From positions 1 through 56,604 of the forward strand of contig NZ_FRCA01000020.1 of assembly GCF_900142755.1 (NCBI RefSeq): a stretch of 56,604 nucleotides of DNA. Direction: 5' to 3'. This document shows positions 16,987 to 24,318 of the stretch, piece after piece; within the stretch, counting starts at the first letter, position 1; each line of letters starts with the position of its first letter. Source of the stretch: Halomonas cupida (lineage in GTDB: Bacteria > Pseudomonadota > Gammaproteobacteria > Pseudomonadales > Halomonadaceae). Made by a program: the position numbers and the translations under genes. The notes beneath the pieces were generated by a model that did no database searches, had not been told where the DNA came from, and saw only the letters and a program-made list of their open reading frames with translations.

Positions 16987-19900
16987 ATGATTGCACCACT
17001 GCCCAACGCCACTGCGCCCCAGCTCGATCACCACTACATCGACTTTATCGAGGCCTTGAAGGCGGCCGGGTTCGAGGGCGAAATCGCCCCGGACTATGCC
17101 AGCCGCACCGTGCTTGCGACCGACAACTCGCTCTACCAGCGTCTGCCCCAGGCGGCGGTGTTTCCACAACATGCCGAGGATCTCGAACGAGTAGCACGGC
17201 TGGCTGGCGAACAACGCTTTCGCGCGGTTCGCCTCACGGCTCGCGGAGGAGGCACCGGTACCAACGGTCAGTCACTGACCGATGGCATCGTGGTCGACGT
17301 CTCTCGTCACATGAACCAGATCCTCGAGATCGATGTCGAGAACCGCCGAGTCCGGGTCCAGGCCGGTGTGGTCAAGGATCAGCTCAACGCTGCCCTCAAG
17401 CCCCATGGCCTGTTCTTCGCACCAGAGCTGTCGACCTCCAACCGCGCCACCCTGGGCGGCATGATCGCGACGGATGCCAGCGGCCAGGGCAGTTGTGAGT
17501 ACGGCAAGACCCGCCATCACGTGCTGGAGCTCGACAGTTTCCTGATTGGTGGTGAACGCCTGACCAGTCGGGCCATCGATGACGACGAACTCGAGCACCT
17601 GTGCGCCGAGGACTCGACGACAGGACGAGTCCATCGCATGGCCCGCGAGATCATCGATACCCAGCGCCAGCTCATCGAGGATATCTTTCCGCCTCTCAAC
17701 CGCTGTCTGACCGGCTACGACCTCGCCCACCTGCGCGAGGAGGATGGTCGCTTCAACCTCAACAGCGTGTTGTGTGGTGCCGAAGGCTCATTGGCCCTGA
17801 CCAACGAAGCGCTGCTCAATGTGCTGCCGATCCCGAAACATTCGACCCTGGTCAATGTGCGCTACACCAGCTTCATGGATGCCCTGCGCGATGCTCAGGC
17901 GCTGATGGCGGGTGACAGCAACCCTACCTCGATCGAAACGGTCGATGATAAGGTGCTCAACCTGGCGATGGAGGATTTCGTCTGGGACAGCGTGGCCGAG
18001 TTTTTCCCGACAGGAGGGCAAGGCAGCCCAGCCATCGCCGGCATCAACCTGGTCGAGTTCAATGACGACGATCCACAGCGTCTCCGCGAGAGAGTGGCCG
18101 ACTTCTGCCATCACCTGGAGCAGGATGACAGTGTCCCTCGCCTCGGCTTCACCCTCGCCGAGGGCCGCGCCGCCATCGGCCGTGTCTATGCCATGCGCAA
18201 GCGTTCGGTAGGCCTGCTGGGTAACGTCCAGGGCGAGAAACGCCCACTGCCCTTCGTCGAGGACACCGCGGTCCCCCCCGAACACCTCGCCGACTTCATC
18301 GCCGAATTCCGCGCCCTGCTCGACAGCCATCAATTGGAATACGGCATGTTCGGGCATGTCGACGCCGGGGTGCTTCACGTACGCCCGGCTCTGGACATGA
18401 AGGATCCTGCTCAACAGCAGATGATCCGTCCGATTTCCGATGGGGTGGCGGCCCTGACGCAGAAATACCATGGTCTGTTGTGGGGAGAACACGGCAAGGG
18501 GGTGCGCTCGGAATACGCGCCACGCTTCTTCGGTGAACTCTACCCCAGCCTCCAGCGGCTCAAGGGGGCCTTCGACCCCCACAACCAACTCAACCCCGGC
18601 AAGATTGCCACGCCACTGGCCGAAGACGTCGCCGGGGCAGCCATCGACCAGGATCCCGGCCTGCTGGCCATCGATGGCGTCACCATGCGTGGCGACCTCG
18701 ACCGCGAGATCGATGAACGGGTGTGGCAGGCGCATGCCGACGCGGTGTACTGCAACGGCAACGGCGCCTGCTACAACTATGACCCCAACGATGCCATGTG
18801 TCCGTCCTGGAAGGCGACCCGTGACCGGGTGCATTCGCCCAAGGGCCGCGCCAGCCTGATGCGAGAGTGGCTACGCCTGCAGGGCCAGGCCGGTATCGAC
18901 GTAGTCGAGGAATCTCGACGCAAGAAGGCCGAGGGCGTTGGTGGCTTCATCCGCCACCTGCCGGTACGGGCCCTCAACAGTCTACGTGGCAAGGACGATT
19001 TCTCCCACGAAGTGTACGACGCCATGGCCGGCTGTCTGGCGTGCAAGTCCTGCGCCGGCCAATGTCCGATCAAGGTCAATGTTCCGACCTTTCGCTCGCA
19101 GTTTCTCGAGGTCTATCACGGCCGCTATCTGCGTCCGCTGCGTGACTACCTGATTGGTGGACTGGAGTTCCTGCTGCCCTGGCTGGCCCCCATCGCACCG
19201 CTGTACAACGCGGCCCTCGACAACCGCCTGGTGGACCGCTTGATGGCCAATGGCCTGGGCATGGTCGATAGCCCGCGCCTGTCGCGTGCGCGGCTGAAGA
19301 AGCTGCTGAAGGCCTGGGGCGTTGCCGAGGCGACACCGGTATCACTGGGACGCCTGACCGAACGCCAGAAGGCCAACAGTGTGGTGCTGGTCCAGGACGC
19401 CTTCACCAGCCATTTCGAAGCACAGCTAGTCGCCGATGTCGTGGAGCTGCTGTCGCGACTGGATATCCGTGTCTTCGTCGCTCCCTACAAGCCCAACGGC
19501 AAGCCACTCAATGTCCAGGGCTTTCTCGGTGCCTTCGAGCGCACCGCCAGCCGCCAGGCAAGGCAGCTCAAGGCATTGGCCGACAGCGGTGTGCCACTGG
19601 TGGGCATTGACCCGGCCATGACCCTCGTCTATCGCCAGGAGTACGTCAAGGCACTGGGGGCCGACCAGGTTCCTGAAGTGTTGATGCTTCAGGAATGGCT
19701 GCTGTCGCTGGGTCCTCGCATCGTGCCCTCCGCAGTGAATATGGGTAGCGAGGAGCCATTCTCGCTGCTGAGCCACTGCACCGAGAAGACCCAGGCACCG
19801 GGCAGCCCGCGGGCCTGGCAGCAACTGTTCGAGCGCTTCGGTCTGACGCTGGCAACACTCCCCAGCGGCTGCTGCGGGATGTCCGGCACCTACGGCCATG

Positions 19901-20091
19901 AAGCCCGTAATCTGGCAACCTCGAAGACCATCTATGCCCAATCATGGCAGCCCGTGGTCGAAACACAGGGTAGTGGCGAACGCCTGCTGGCCACCGGCTA
20001 TTCCTGCCGCAGCCAGGTCAAGCGACTCTCCGGTACCCGGCTGCCCCACCCGCTTCAGGCGCTGCTTGGTGCGTTGCGCAGGGCAAGCTGA
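16987..20091 (+). CDS. ydiJ: FAD-binding and Fe-S-binding oxidoreductase, YdiJ-type (D-2-hydroxyglutarate dehydrogenase)
   Basis: This 1034-residue flavoprotein matches the E. coli YdiJ architecture. It has a PCMH-type FAD-binding domain (residues about 50-280, with TARGGGTGTNGQSLTDG at 84-100), an FAD-oxidase C-terminal domain, a cysteine-rich region (CNGNGAC near 588), a [4Fe-4S] ferredoxin motif CLACKSCAGQCP near 683, and a C-terminal CCG domain (SGCCGMSG near 960). YdiJ homologues oxidise D-2-hydroxyglutarate, the by-product of SerA, and pass electrons to a membrane or soluble acceptor. The neighbour serS is on the other strand and gives no functional clue. The reaction is inferred from family membership. 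Confidence 0.88.
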   Translation: MIAPLPNATAPQLDHHYIDFIEALKAAGFEGEIAPDYASRTVLATDNSLYQRLPQAAVFPQHAEDLERVARLAGEQRFRAVRLTARGGGTGTNGQSLTDGIVVDVSRHMNQILEIDVENRRVRVQAGVVKDQLNAALKPHGLFFAPELSTSNRATLGGMIATDASGQGSCEYGKTRHHVLELDSFLIGGERLTSRAIDDDELEHLCAEDSTTGRVHRMAREIIDTQRQLIEDIFPPLNRCLTGYDLAHLREEDGRFNLNSVLCGAEGSLALTNEALLNVLPIPKHSTLVNVRYTSFMDALRDAQALMAGDSNPTSIETVDDKVLNLAMEDFVWDSVAEFFPTGGQGSPAIAGINLVEFNDDDPQRLRERVADFCHHLEQDDSVPRLGFTLAEGRAAIGRVYAMRKRSVGLLGNVQGEKRPLPFVEDTAVPPEHLADFIAEFRALLDSHQLEYGMFGHVDAGVLHVRPALDMKDPAQQQMIRPISDGVAALTQKYHGLLWGEHGKGVRSEYAPRFFGELYPSLQRLKGAFDPHNQLNPGKIATPLAEDVAGAAIDQDPGLLAIDGVTMRGDLDREIDERVWQAHADAVYCNGNGACYNYDPNDAMCPSWKATRDRVHSPKGRASLMREWLRLQGQAGIDVVEESRRKKAEGVGGFIRHLPVRALNSLRGKDDFSHEVYDAMAGCLACKSCAGQCPIKVNVPTFRSQFLEVYHGRYLRPLRDYLIGGLEFLLPWLAPIAPLYNAALDNRLVDRLMANGLGMVDSPRLSRARLKKLLKAWGVAEATPVSLGRLTERQKANSVVLVQDAFTSHFEAQLVADVVELLSRLDIRVFVAPYKPNGKPLNVQGFLGAFERTASRQARQLKALADSGVPLVGIDPAMTLVYRQEYVKALGADQVPEVLMLQEWLLSLGPRIVPSAVNMGSEEPFSLLSHCTEKTQAPGSPRAWQQLFERFGLTLATLPSGCCGMSGTYGHEARNLATSKTIYAQSWQPVVETQGSGERLLATGYSCRSQVKRLSGTRLPHPLQALLGALRRAS

Positions 20092-20156
20092 GGTCAACGG
20101 CTGCTGACCATGTGTATGACGCCAGGGGCCACGAAAGCAAAGGGCCATGAAAACAA

Positions 20157-20189
20157 GGGCCCCGTCTCGAGACTATCGAGATGGGGCCC
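20157..20189. terminator. Terminator after ydiJ
   Basis: A 14-bp stem with one G-T pair (GGGCCCCGTCTCGA / TCGAGATGGGGCCC) and loop GACTA lies between ydiJ and the convergent DUF411 gene. Confidence 0.75.
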
Positions 20190-20280
20190 ACTTGCATTGC
20201 ACTTGCCAGAGACAGTGCGATTCGGCAAATCGCCGATCAATGTCGCCAGCGCAACCGTTGATCAGCACTGGCAAATGACA

Positions 20281-20360
20281 AGCCTCATAGCATCATGAAG
20301 GGCCTCATAGCATCATGAAGGGCCTCATAGCATCATGAAGGGCCTCATAGCGTCATGAAG
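20281..20360. repeat. Four tandem 20-bp copies of the DUF411 gene end
   Basis: The unit GGCCTCATAGCATCATGAAG occurs four times head to tail with almost no divergence. The rightmost copy (20341-20360) contains the last codons and the stop of the DUF411 gene on the minus strand. The other three are extra copies past the stop. Confidence 0.9.
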
Positions 20361-20788
20361 GGCGTGTCCTCACCCTCACTGAACAGATAGACCTCATAGG
20401 GCTCCTGCTGCGGTCCGGGCATACCGGGAGTACCAATCGGCATCCCCGCCAGACCAATACCAGCAGCATCCGGCTGTTCCTCGAACAGCTTTTCCAGCGC
20501 CTCCAGCGGCACATGTCCCTCGATCACATAGTCGCCCATCTCGATGGTATGGCAGGCACCAAGCCCATGGGGAATACCCGCATCCTCCTTGATCTGCGCC
20601 AGCTCGGTGGTTTCGACAATCTTCACATCGGCACCGGTCTCTTCCTCGAGGAAACTTGCGTACTCGTCACAACAACCACAATTGGGGTTCTTGTAGAGGG
20701 TGGCCTGATCGGGCATTTCGGCCTGAGCGAGGGTCGAGCCCAGCATCAGGGCGCCGGACAACATCAGCGGAAAGGTATAGTGGTTCAT
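20345..20788 (-). CDS. Secreted DUF411 metal-binding protein (CopG-like)
   Basis: The 147-residue precursor has a signal peptide (cleavage near residue 23, STLAQA) and a DUF411 domain with YKNPNCGCC, giving Cys37, Cys39 and Cys40, followed by conserved HGLGACHT and EGHVP histidines and cysteine. DUF411 proteins have a thioredoxin-like fold. The Pseudomonas family member CopG binds copper, and homologues sit in copper-resistance clusters. The start overlaps the stop of the 57-residue ORF upstream (ATGA), and GGGAG precedes it, so the two are translationally coupled. The metal is inferred. The 3' end is tandemly duplicated. Confidence 0.85.
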   Translation of the reverse strand: MNHYTFPLMLSGALMLGSTLAQAEMPDQATLYKNPNCGCCDEYASFLEEETGADVKIVETTELAQIKEDAGIPHGLGACHTIEMGDYVIEGHVPLEALEKLFEEQPDAAGIGLAGMPIGTPGMPGPQQEPYEVYLFSEGEDTPFMTL

Positions 20789-20958
20789 GGGCGATCTCCC
20801 TTGATTGCGTTTCCCTTGACTGCATTTCCCTTGAAAAACATAAGCCTGGCCAGTGCGGTAGCCGCCAGGCCGATCAGCAACAGAACGGCGAGTGGCATCA
20901 ACCAACCCACCCAACCCATCGAGTCCATCCAGGCAAGGCATTCGGTCAACATCATCAT
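20785..20958 (-). CDS. 57-residue small membrane protein coupled to the DUF411 gene
   Basis: This short ORF starts MMMLTECLAWMDSMGW. It has one clear transmembrane segment (about residues 19-38, rich in L, A, V and I) and a C-terminal pentapeptide repeat of the type KGNAV-KGNAI-KGD. That repeat reflects a 15-bp DNA repeat at about 20798-20830. AGGAG lies seven bases before the first ATG, and the TGA overlaps the ATG of the DUF411 gene. The coupling, the ribosome site and the membrane helix argue for a real gene. The function is unknown; a role in anchoring or delivering metal for the DUF411 protein is a guess. I do not recognise a family. Confidence 0.65.
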   Translation of the reverse strand: MMMLTECLAWMDSMGWVGWLMPLAVLLLIGLAATALARLMFFKGNAVKGNAIKGDRP

Positions 20959-21035
20959 GGTGTGACTCCTGACAGATATTCAGCATCTACGGACGACCGG
21001 CTCGATGGCCCATCGTCTACGAGTGTGTTGAAACG

Positions 21036-21329
21036 TCAGGATCTGGGAGGTCGCCTGGGCGGCGCAGAAATGTATTCCACCATGGTCAGTACGGGCGCAC
21101 TGGCCAGCGGCTCAGGGGAAACAGCAAGGCCTGGCGGTACAGCCGGCAAGGTCGCACAGCTGGCACACTTCGAGGCACTTTCGCCGGACATTGCACTGTC
21201 ATCGCTCATCGACATCTGGGCGACGGAACAGTCGGAAACACAGGGATGCATCGCAGCATGCCCGGTCAAACTGGGCAGCGACAACAACAGGATCAACAAC
21301 AGAGCCACCAGGCGGTGACTCGTCATCAT
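21036..21329 (-). CDS. Small secreted cysteine-containing protein (DUF2946-like)
   Basis: About 97 residues from the ATG at 21329. A hydrophobic signal segment (VALLLILLLSLPSLTGHAA) is followed by CVSDC, a Met/Ser-rich stretch (AQMSMSDDSAMSG), then CASC and a C-terminus YISAPPRRPPRS. This layout resembles the DUF2946 proteins found in copper-related clusters; the resemblance is from memory and moderate. The methionines and paired cysteines would suit Cu(I) binding. It lies 77 bp upstream of the 57-residue ORF on the same strand. The start is uncertain, with ATGs at 21329, 21326 and further upstream at 21362. A perfect palindrome lies just before 21329. Confidence 0.6.
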   Translation of the reverse strand: MMTSHRLVALLLILLLSLPSLTGHAAMHPCVSDCSVAQMSMSDDSAMSGESASKCASCATLPAVPPGLAVSPEPLASAPVLTMVEYISAPPRRPPRS

Positions 21330-21332
21330 TCC

Positions 21333-21345
21333 ATACACTGTGTAT
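21333..21345. promoter_or_regulatory. Palindrome upstream of the metal-type cluster
   Basis: ATACAC-T-GTGTAT is a perfect 13-base palindrome three bases before the proposed start of the DUF2946-like gene. It could be an operator for a metal-sensing repressor. It does not match a CueR or CopY box that I know. Confidence 0.3.
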
Positions 21346-21581
21346 TTCCAGTGGCTTCTCACGTGCGCTTACTGTCTCCCGATCAACAAACAACAGATAA
21401 CAACGGCCTGTTCCTGGCATGGAGCCTTGCAGGAGCAGGCTTCCACATCAACACCATACCGGTTTCCGCTACCGCCGCAAGCCATGTGCAGCACCAGGGT
21501 TACGACATCGAGCACTGCTGGTGAATCTGGTCTTCCCCACGCCGCGGTCAACCCAACTCAAGAGCCTTGCAGGCCAATAAT

Positions 21582-22379
21582 TCAGAAGAACAGGCTACGC
21601 AGGCCTTCGCCGGGATCATCCTGGCGCATGAAGGTCTCGCCCACCAGGAAGCCATGCACATCGTGCTCACGCATGCGCAGCACATCATCGCGGGTATGGA
21701 TACCCGACTCGGTGATTACCGTGACATCGGGTGGCACCCGAGGCAGCAGTTCCAGAGTCGTCTCCAACCGCGTGTTGAAGGTGTGCAGATCACGGTTGTT
21801 GATGCCCACCAGGCTCAGGTCAAGCGCCAGGGCACGTTCCAGCTCCAGTGCATCGTGGACTTCCACCAGCACATCCATGCCAAGTTCGGTGGCCTGCTGA
21901 TGCAGGTCCTTCATCTGGGCGTCCTCAAGCGCGGCGACGATCAGCAGGATGCAATCGGCGCCGATGGCACGCGCCTCACTGACCTGGTAACCATGCACAA
22001 TGAAGTCCTTGCGGATCACCGGGAGCGAACAGGCGTTGCGTGCCTCGACCAGAAAATCCTCGTGTCCCTGGAAGAAGTCCGCGTCGGTCAGTACCGACAG
22101 GCAGGCAGCCCCGCCCTGCTCATACTGGGCCGCGATCTCGGCAGGGTGAAAATCCTCCCGGATCAGCCCCTTCGACGGCGATGCCTTCTTGATCTCGGCG
22201 ATCACCGCCGGATCGCCCTCGCGGATACAGTTCGCAAGTGCGGACACGAACCCTCGTGGCGCGCTCTGCCCCGCGGCGCGTGCCAACAGCTGCTGCTCAC
22301 TCACCTGCTGCTGGCGGCTGGCCACTTCCTCGTCCTTGCGCACGAGAATCCGGGTCAGGATGGTCGGTGTATTGGTCAT
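21582..22379 (-). CDS. trpC: Indole-3-glycerol phosphate synthase TrpC
   Basis: TrpC closes the ring of carboxyphenylaminodeoxyribulose phosphate to give indole-3-glycerol phosphate. The 265-residue TIM barrel shows EIKKASPSKG near residue 63, LIRKDFI near 122 and the C-terminal phosphate loop region ITESGI...GFLVGETFMR. It is monofunctional, without a fused TrpF. It is the last gene of trpGDC, 49 bp after trpD. No clear terminator was seen in the 250 bp downstream. Confidence 0.97.
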   Translation of the reverse strand: MTNTPTILTRILVRKDEEVASRQQQVSEQQLLARAAGQSAPRGFVSALANCIREGDPAVIAEIKKASPSKGLIREDFHPAEIAAQYEQGGAACLSVLTDADFFQGHEDFLVEARNACSLPVIRKDFIVHGYQVSEARAIGADCILLIVAALEDAQMKDLHQQATELGMDVLVEVHDALELERALALDLSLVGINNRDLHTFNTRLETTLELLPRVPPDVTVITESGIHTRDDVLRMREHDVHGFLVGETFMRQDDPGEGLRSLFF

Positions 22380-22428
22380 GGTGATGTTCCTTGTTGTGAC
22401 ACGATGACTCGCTATGCGCGAAAGCCTG

Positions 22429-23448
22429 CTATTGCGAAAAGACCCGAGTGAAGTTCGCCAGCTCCTTCATCTTTTCCAGCGGCAACTTCGATGCCTGGGC
22501 ATCCTGAGCCATCATCACCCCTTCCTTGAGGCTGACAGAGACATCCGCCGCGTACAACGCCGCTCCGGCATTCAACGACACGATGTCAGCCGCTGGTCCT
22601 TCGCCAACCAGCGCCTGCTGAACCAGACGCAGACTGTCTTCTGCCGTCTTGACCTTTAGCGACTCCAGTGACTGACGCTCTATCCCCACATCCTCCGGGG
22701 TCAGGGTATAACGGCGGATCTCGCCATCCTTGAGCTCGGCGATCTGTGTCGGTGCCGCCAGTGAAATCTCGTCGAGGCCATCCTCGGCGTGAGCCACGAG
22801 TACATGGTGGCTGCCCAACTGCTGCAGCACCTCCGCCATCAGTGGCACCAGCTCCGGAGTGTACACACCCAATAACTGATTGGGCGCACCGGCTGGGTTG
22901 GTCAAGGGGCCAAGGATGTTGAACAGGGTGCGCACGCCCATCTCGCGACGCGGGCCGATGGCATGGCGCATGGACGGATGGTGATTGGGAGCAAACATGA
23001 AGCCAACGCCGACTTCATTGATGCAGCGAGCTACCTGTTGCGCATCAAGGTTCAGGCCAATGCCGGCGACCTGGAACAGATCGGCACTGCCTGACGACGA
23101 CGACACCCCGCGGTTACCGTGCTTGGCCACATGTGCCCCAGCTGCGGCTGCAACGAAGCTTGATGCCGTGGAAACATTGAACAGGTTGGCACCATCACCG
23201 CCGGTACCGACGATATCGACCACGTTCTCACAATTCAGGGTCACCGGTGTCATCAGTTCACGCATGACCCTGGCGCACCCGCCGATCTCGTCGGCGACTT
23301 CACCCTTCATCGCCATCCCCATCAGGAAGGCGGCAATCTGAGCATCGGTAGCCTCACCGGTCATGATCGTGTGCATGACGGCATGGGCCTGGTCGAGGCT
23401 GAGATTTTCCCGACGCAACACCGCGCCGATCGCTGCTGTTATCTGCAT
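22429..23448 (-). CDS. trpD: Anthranilate phosphoribosyltransferase TrpD
   Basis: TrpD transfers phosphoribosyl from PRPP to anthranilate. The 339-residue protein shows the PRPP-binding glycine loop VGTGGDGANLFNVST near residue 81, followed by HGNRGVSSSSGSAD, both diagnostic. It is a separate enzyme, not fused to TrpG. It lies 27 bp after trpG and upstream of trpC in the attenuated operon. Confidence 0.97.
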   Translation of the reverse strand: MQITAAIGAVLRRENLSLDQAHAVMHTIMTGEATDAQIAAFLMGMAMKGEVADEIGGCARVMRELMTPVTLNCENVVDIVGTGGDGANLFNVSTASSFVAAAAGAHVAKHGNRGVSSSSGSADLFQVAGIGLNLDAQQVARCINEVGVGFMFAPNHHPSMRHAIGPRREMGVRTLFNILGPLTNPAGAPNQLLGVYTPELVPLMAEVLQQLGSHHVLVAHAEDGLDEISLAAPTQIAELKDGEIRRYTLTPEDVGIERQSLESLKVKTAEDSLRLVQQALVGEGPAADIVSLNAGAALYAADVSVSLKEGVMMAQDAQASKLPLEKMKELANFTRVFSQ

Positions 23449-23475
23449 ATTGTTCGCTCCTCGTCGGCGTTCGGT

Positions 23476-24057
23476 TCAGCGGCGTTGAATAAAGGCCGCC
23501 AGCATTTCATGTCCCTGGCGTGACAGGATGGACTCCGGATGGAACTGCACTCCTTCGATGTCCAGCTCCTTGTGGCGCATGCCCATGATCAGCCCCGGTG
23601 TCACGTCATTCTCGTCGGTCCAGGCGGTGACTTCCAGGCAGTCCGGCAGACTGTCGCGATCCACCACCAGTGAATGGTAGCGAGTCACCGCCAGGGGATC
23701 GTCGAGCCCCTTGAACACGCCCTGGTGGGAGTGGCGAATATCCGAGGTCTTGCCGTGCATGACCTGGGGAGCGCGCACCACCTTGCCGCCAAACACCTGG
23801 CCGATGGCCTGATGTCCCAGGCAAACGCCGAGCAACGGCAGCTTGCCGGCAAAATGCCGAACCACGTCCATGGCGATCCCGGCCTCGTTGGGCGTGCAGG
23901 GGCCAGGAGAAATGACGATATGGCTGGGTGCCAGTGCCTCGATTTCCTCGAGGGTGATGGCATCGTTGCGGTGAGTGACAACCTCTGCCCCGAGCTCACC
24001 GAGGTACTGGACGATGTTGTAGGTGAAGCTGTCGTAGTTATCGAGCATCAAGATCAT
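23476..24057 (-). CDS. trpG: Anthranilate synthase component II (glutamine amidotransferase) TrpG
   Basis: TrpG releases ammonia from glutamine for TrpE. The 193-residue class I amidotransferase has the triad Cys79 (GVCLGHQ), His173 and Glu175 (FHPES). It heads trpGDC and is preceded by a leader peptide and terminator hairpin. As no pabA is found nearby, it may be shared with PabB, as in several other bacteria; this is inferred. Two further candidate regulatory layers, the trpE leader and the trpGDC attenuator, flank it. Confidence 0.96.
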   Translation of the reverse strand: MILMLDNYDSFTYNIVQYLGELGAEVVTHRNDAITLEEIEALAPSHIVISPGPCTPNEAGIAMDVVRHFAGKLPLLGVCLGHQAIGQVFGGKVVRAPQVMHGKTSDIRHSHQGVFKGLDDPLAVTRYHSLVVDRDSLPDCLEVTAWTDENDVTPGLIMGMRHKELDIEGVQFHPESILSRQGHEMLAAFIQRR

Positions 24058-24158
24058 GTTGGATATCCGCTTCCTGAAAGTTGTGGCAGTCCAGTCGGCC
24101 GGTCTGCCGTCATGCTCACCAAGCCCGAATCACCCGGCCACCAGGAGGCGACTCACAC

Positions 24159-24182
24159 AAAAATGCCGCCTCACGGGCGGCA
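24159..24182 (-). terminator. Attenuator terminator of trpGDC
   Basis: Read on the minus strand, TGCCGCC (24176-24182) pairs with GGCGGCA (24164-24170) across a five-base loop and is followed by TTTTT (24159-24163). The strand-3 sequence CCGCCC can pair instead with GGGCGG downstream of the leader peptide stop. This gives mutually exclusive antiterminator and terminator forms. Confidence 0.85.
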
Positions 24183-24221
24183 CTGTGATTCCGTTGCGAC
24201 TCACACACGAGTCCACCGCCC

Positions 24222-24278
24222 TTATCGAGAAGGGCGCCACCACTGCTGGCTGGACATCGTGAGAAAGTTCATGTTCAT
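24222..24278 (-). CDS. trpL: trp operon leader peptide
   Basis: The 18-residue ORF reads MNMNFLTMSSQQWWRPSR with tandem Trp codons at positions 13 and 14. AAGG lies three bases before the ATG. The Trp codons are followed by GCGCCCTT, which can pair with AAGGGCG around the stop codon (pause hairpin 1:2). GGGCGG there can alternatively pair with CCGCCC (2:3 antiterminator), excluding the terminator at 24159-24182. This is the classical ribosome-mediated attenuator layout. TTGACA at 24309-24314 may be a promoter -35, but the spacing to TATAAG (20 bp) is poor, so read-through from trpE is also possible. Confidence 0.8.
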   Translation of the reverse strand: MNMNFLTMSSQQWWRPSR

Positions 24279-24318
24279 GAGCCTTATAGTCTGTATCACT
24301 CTGACGCCTGTCAAGCGC

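Noticed and set aside
17788..18834. A 348-codon minus-strand frame inside ydiJ.
   Set aside because: High-GC antisense frame opposite a well-supported flavoprotein; no family features.
24283..24314. A trpGDC promoter made of TTGACA (24309-24314) and TATAAG (24283-24288).
   Set aside because: The 20-bp spacing is too long, and the predicted start would fall inside or after the leader ATG; kept only as a remark.
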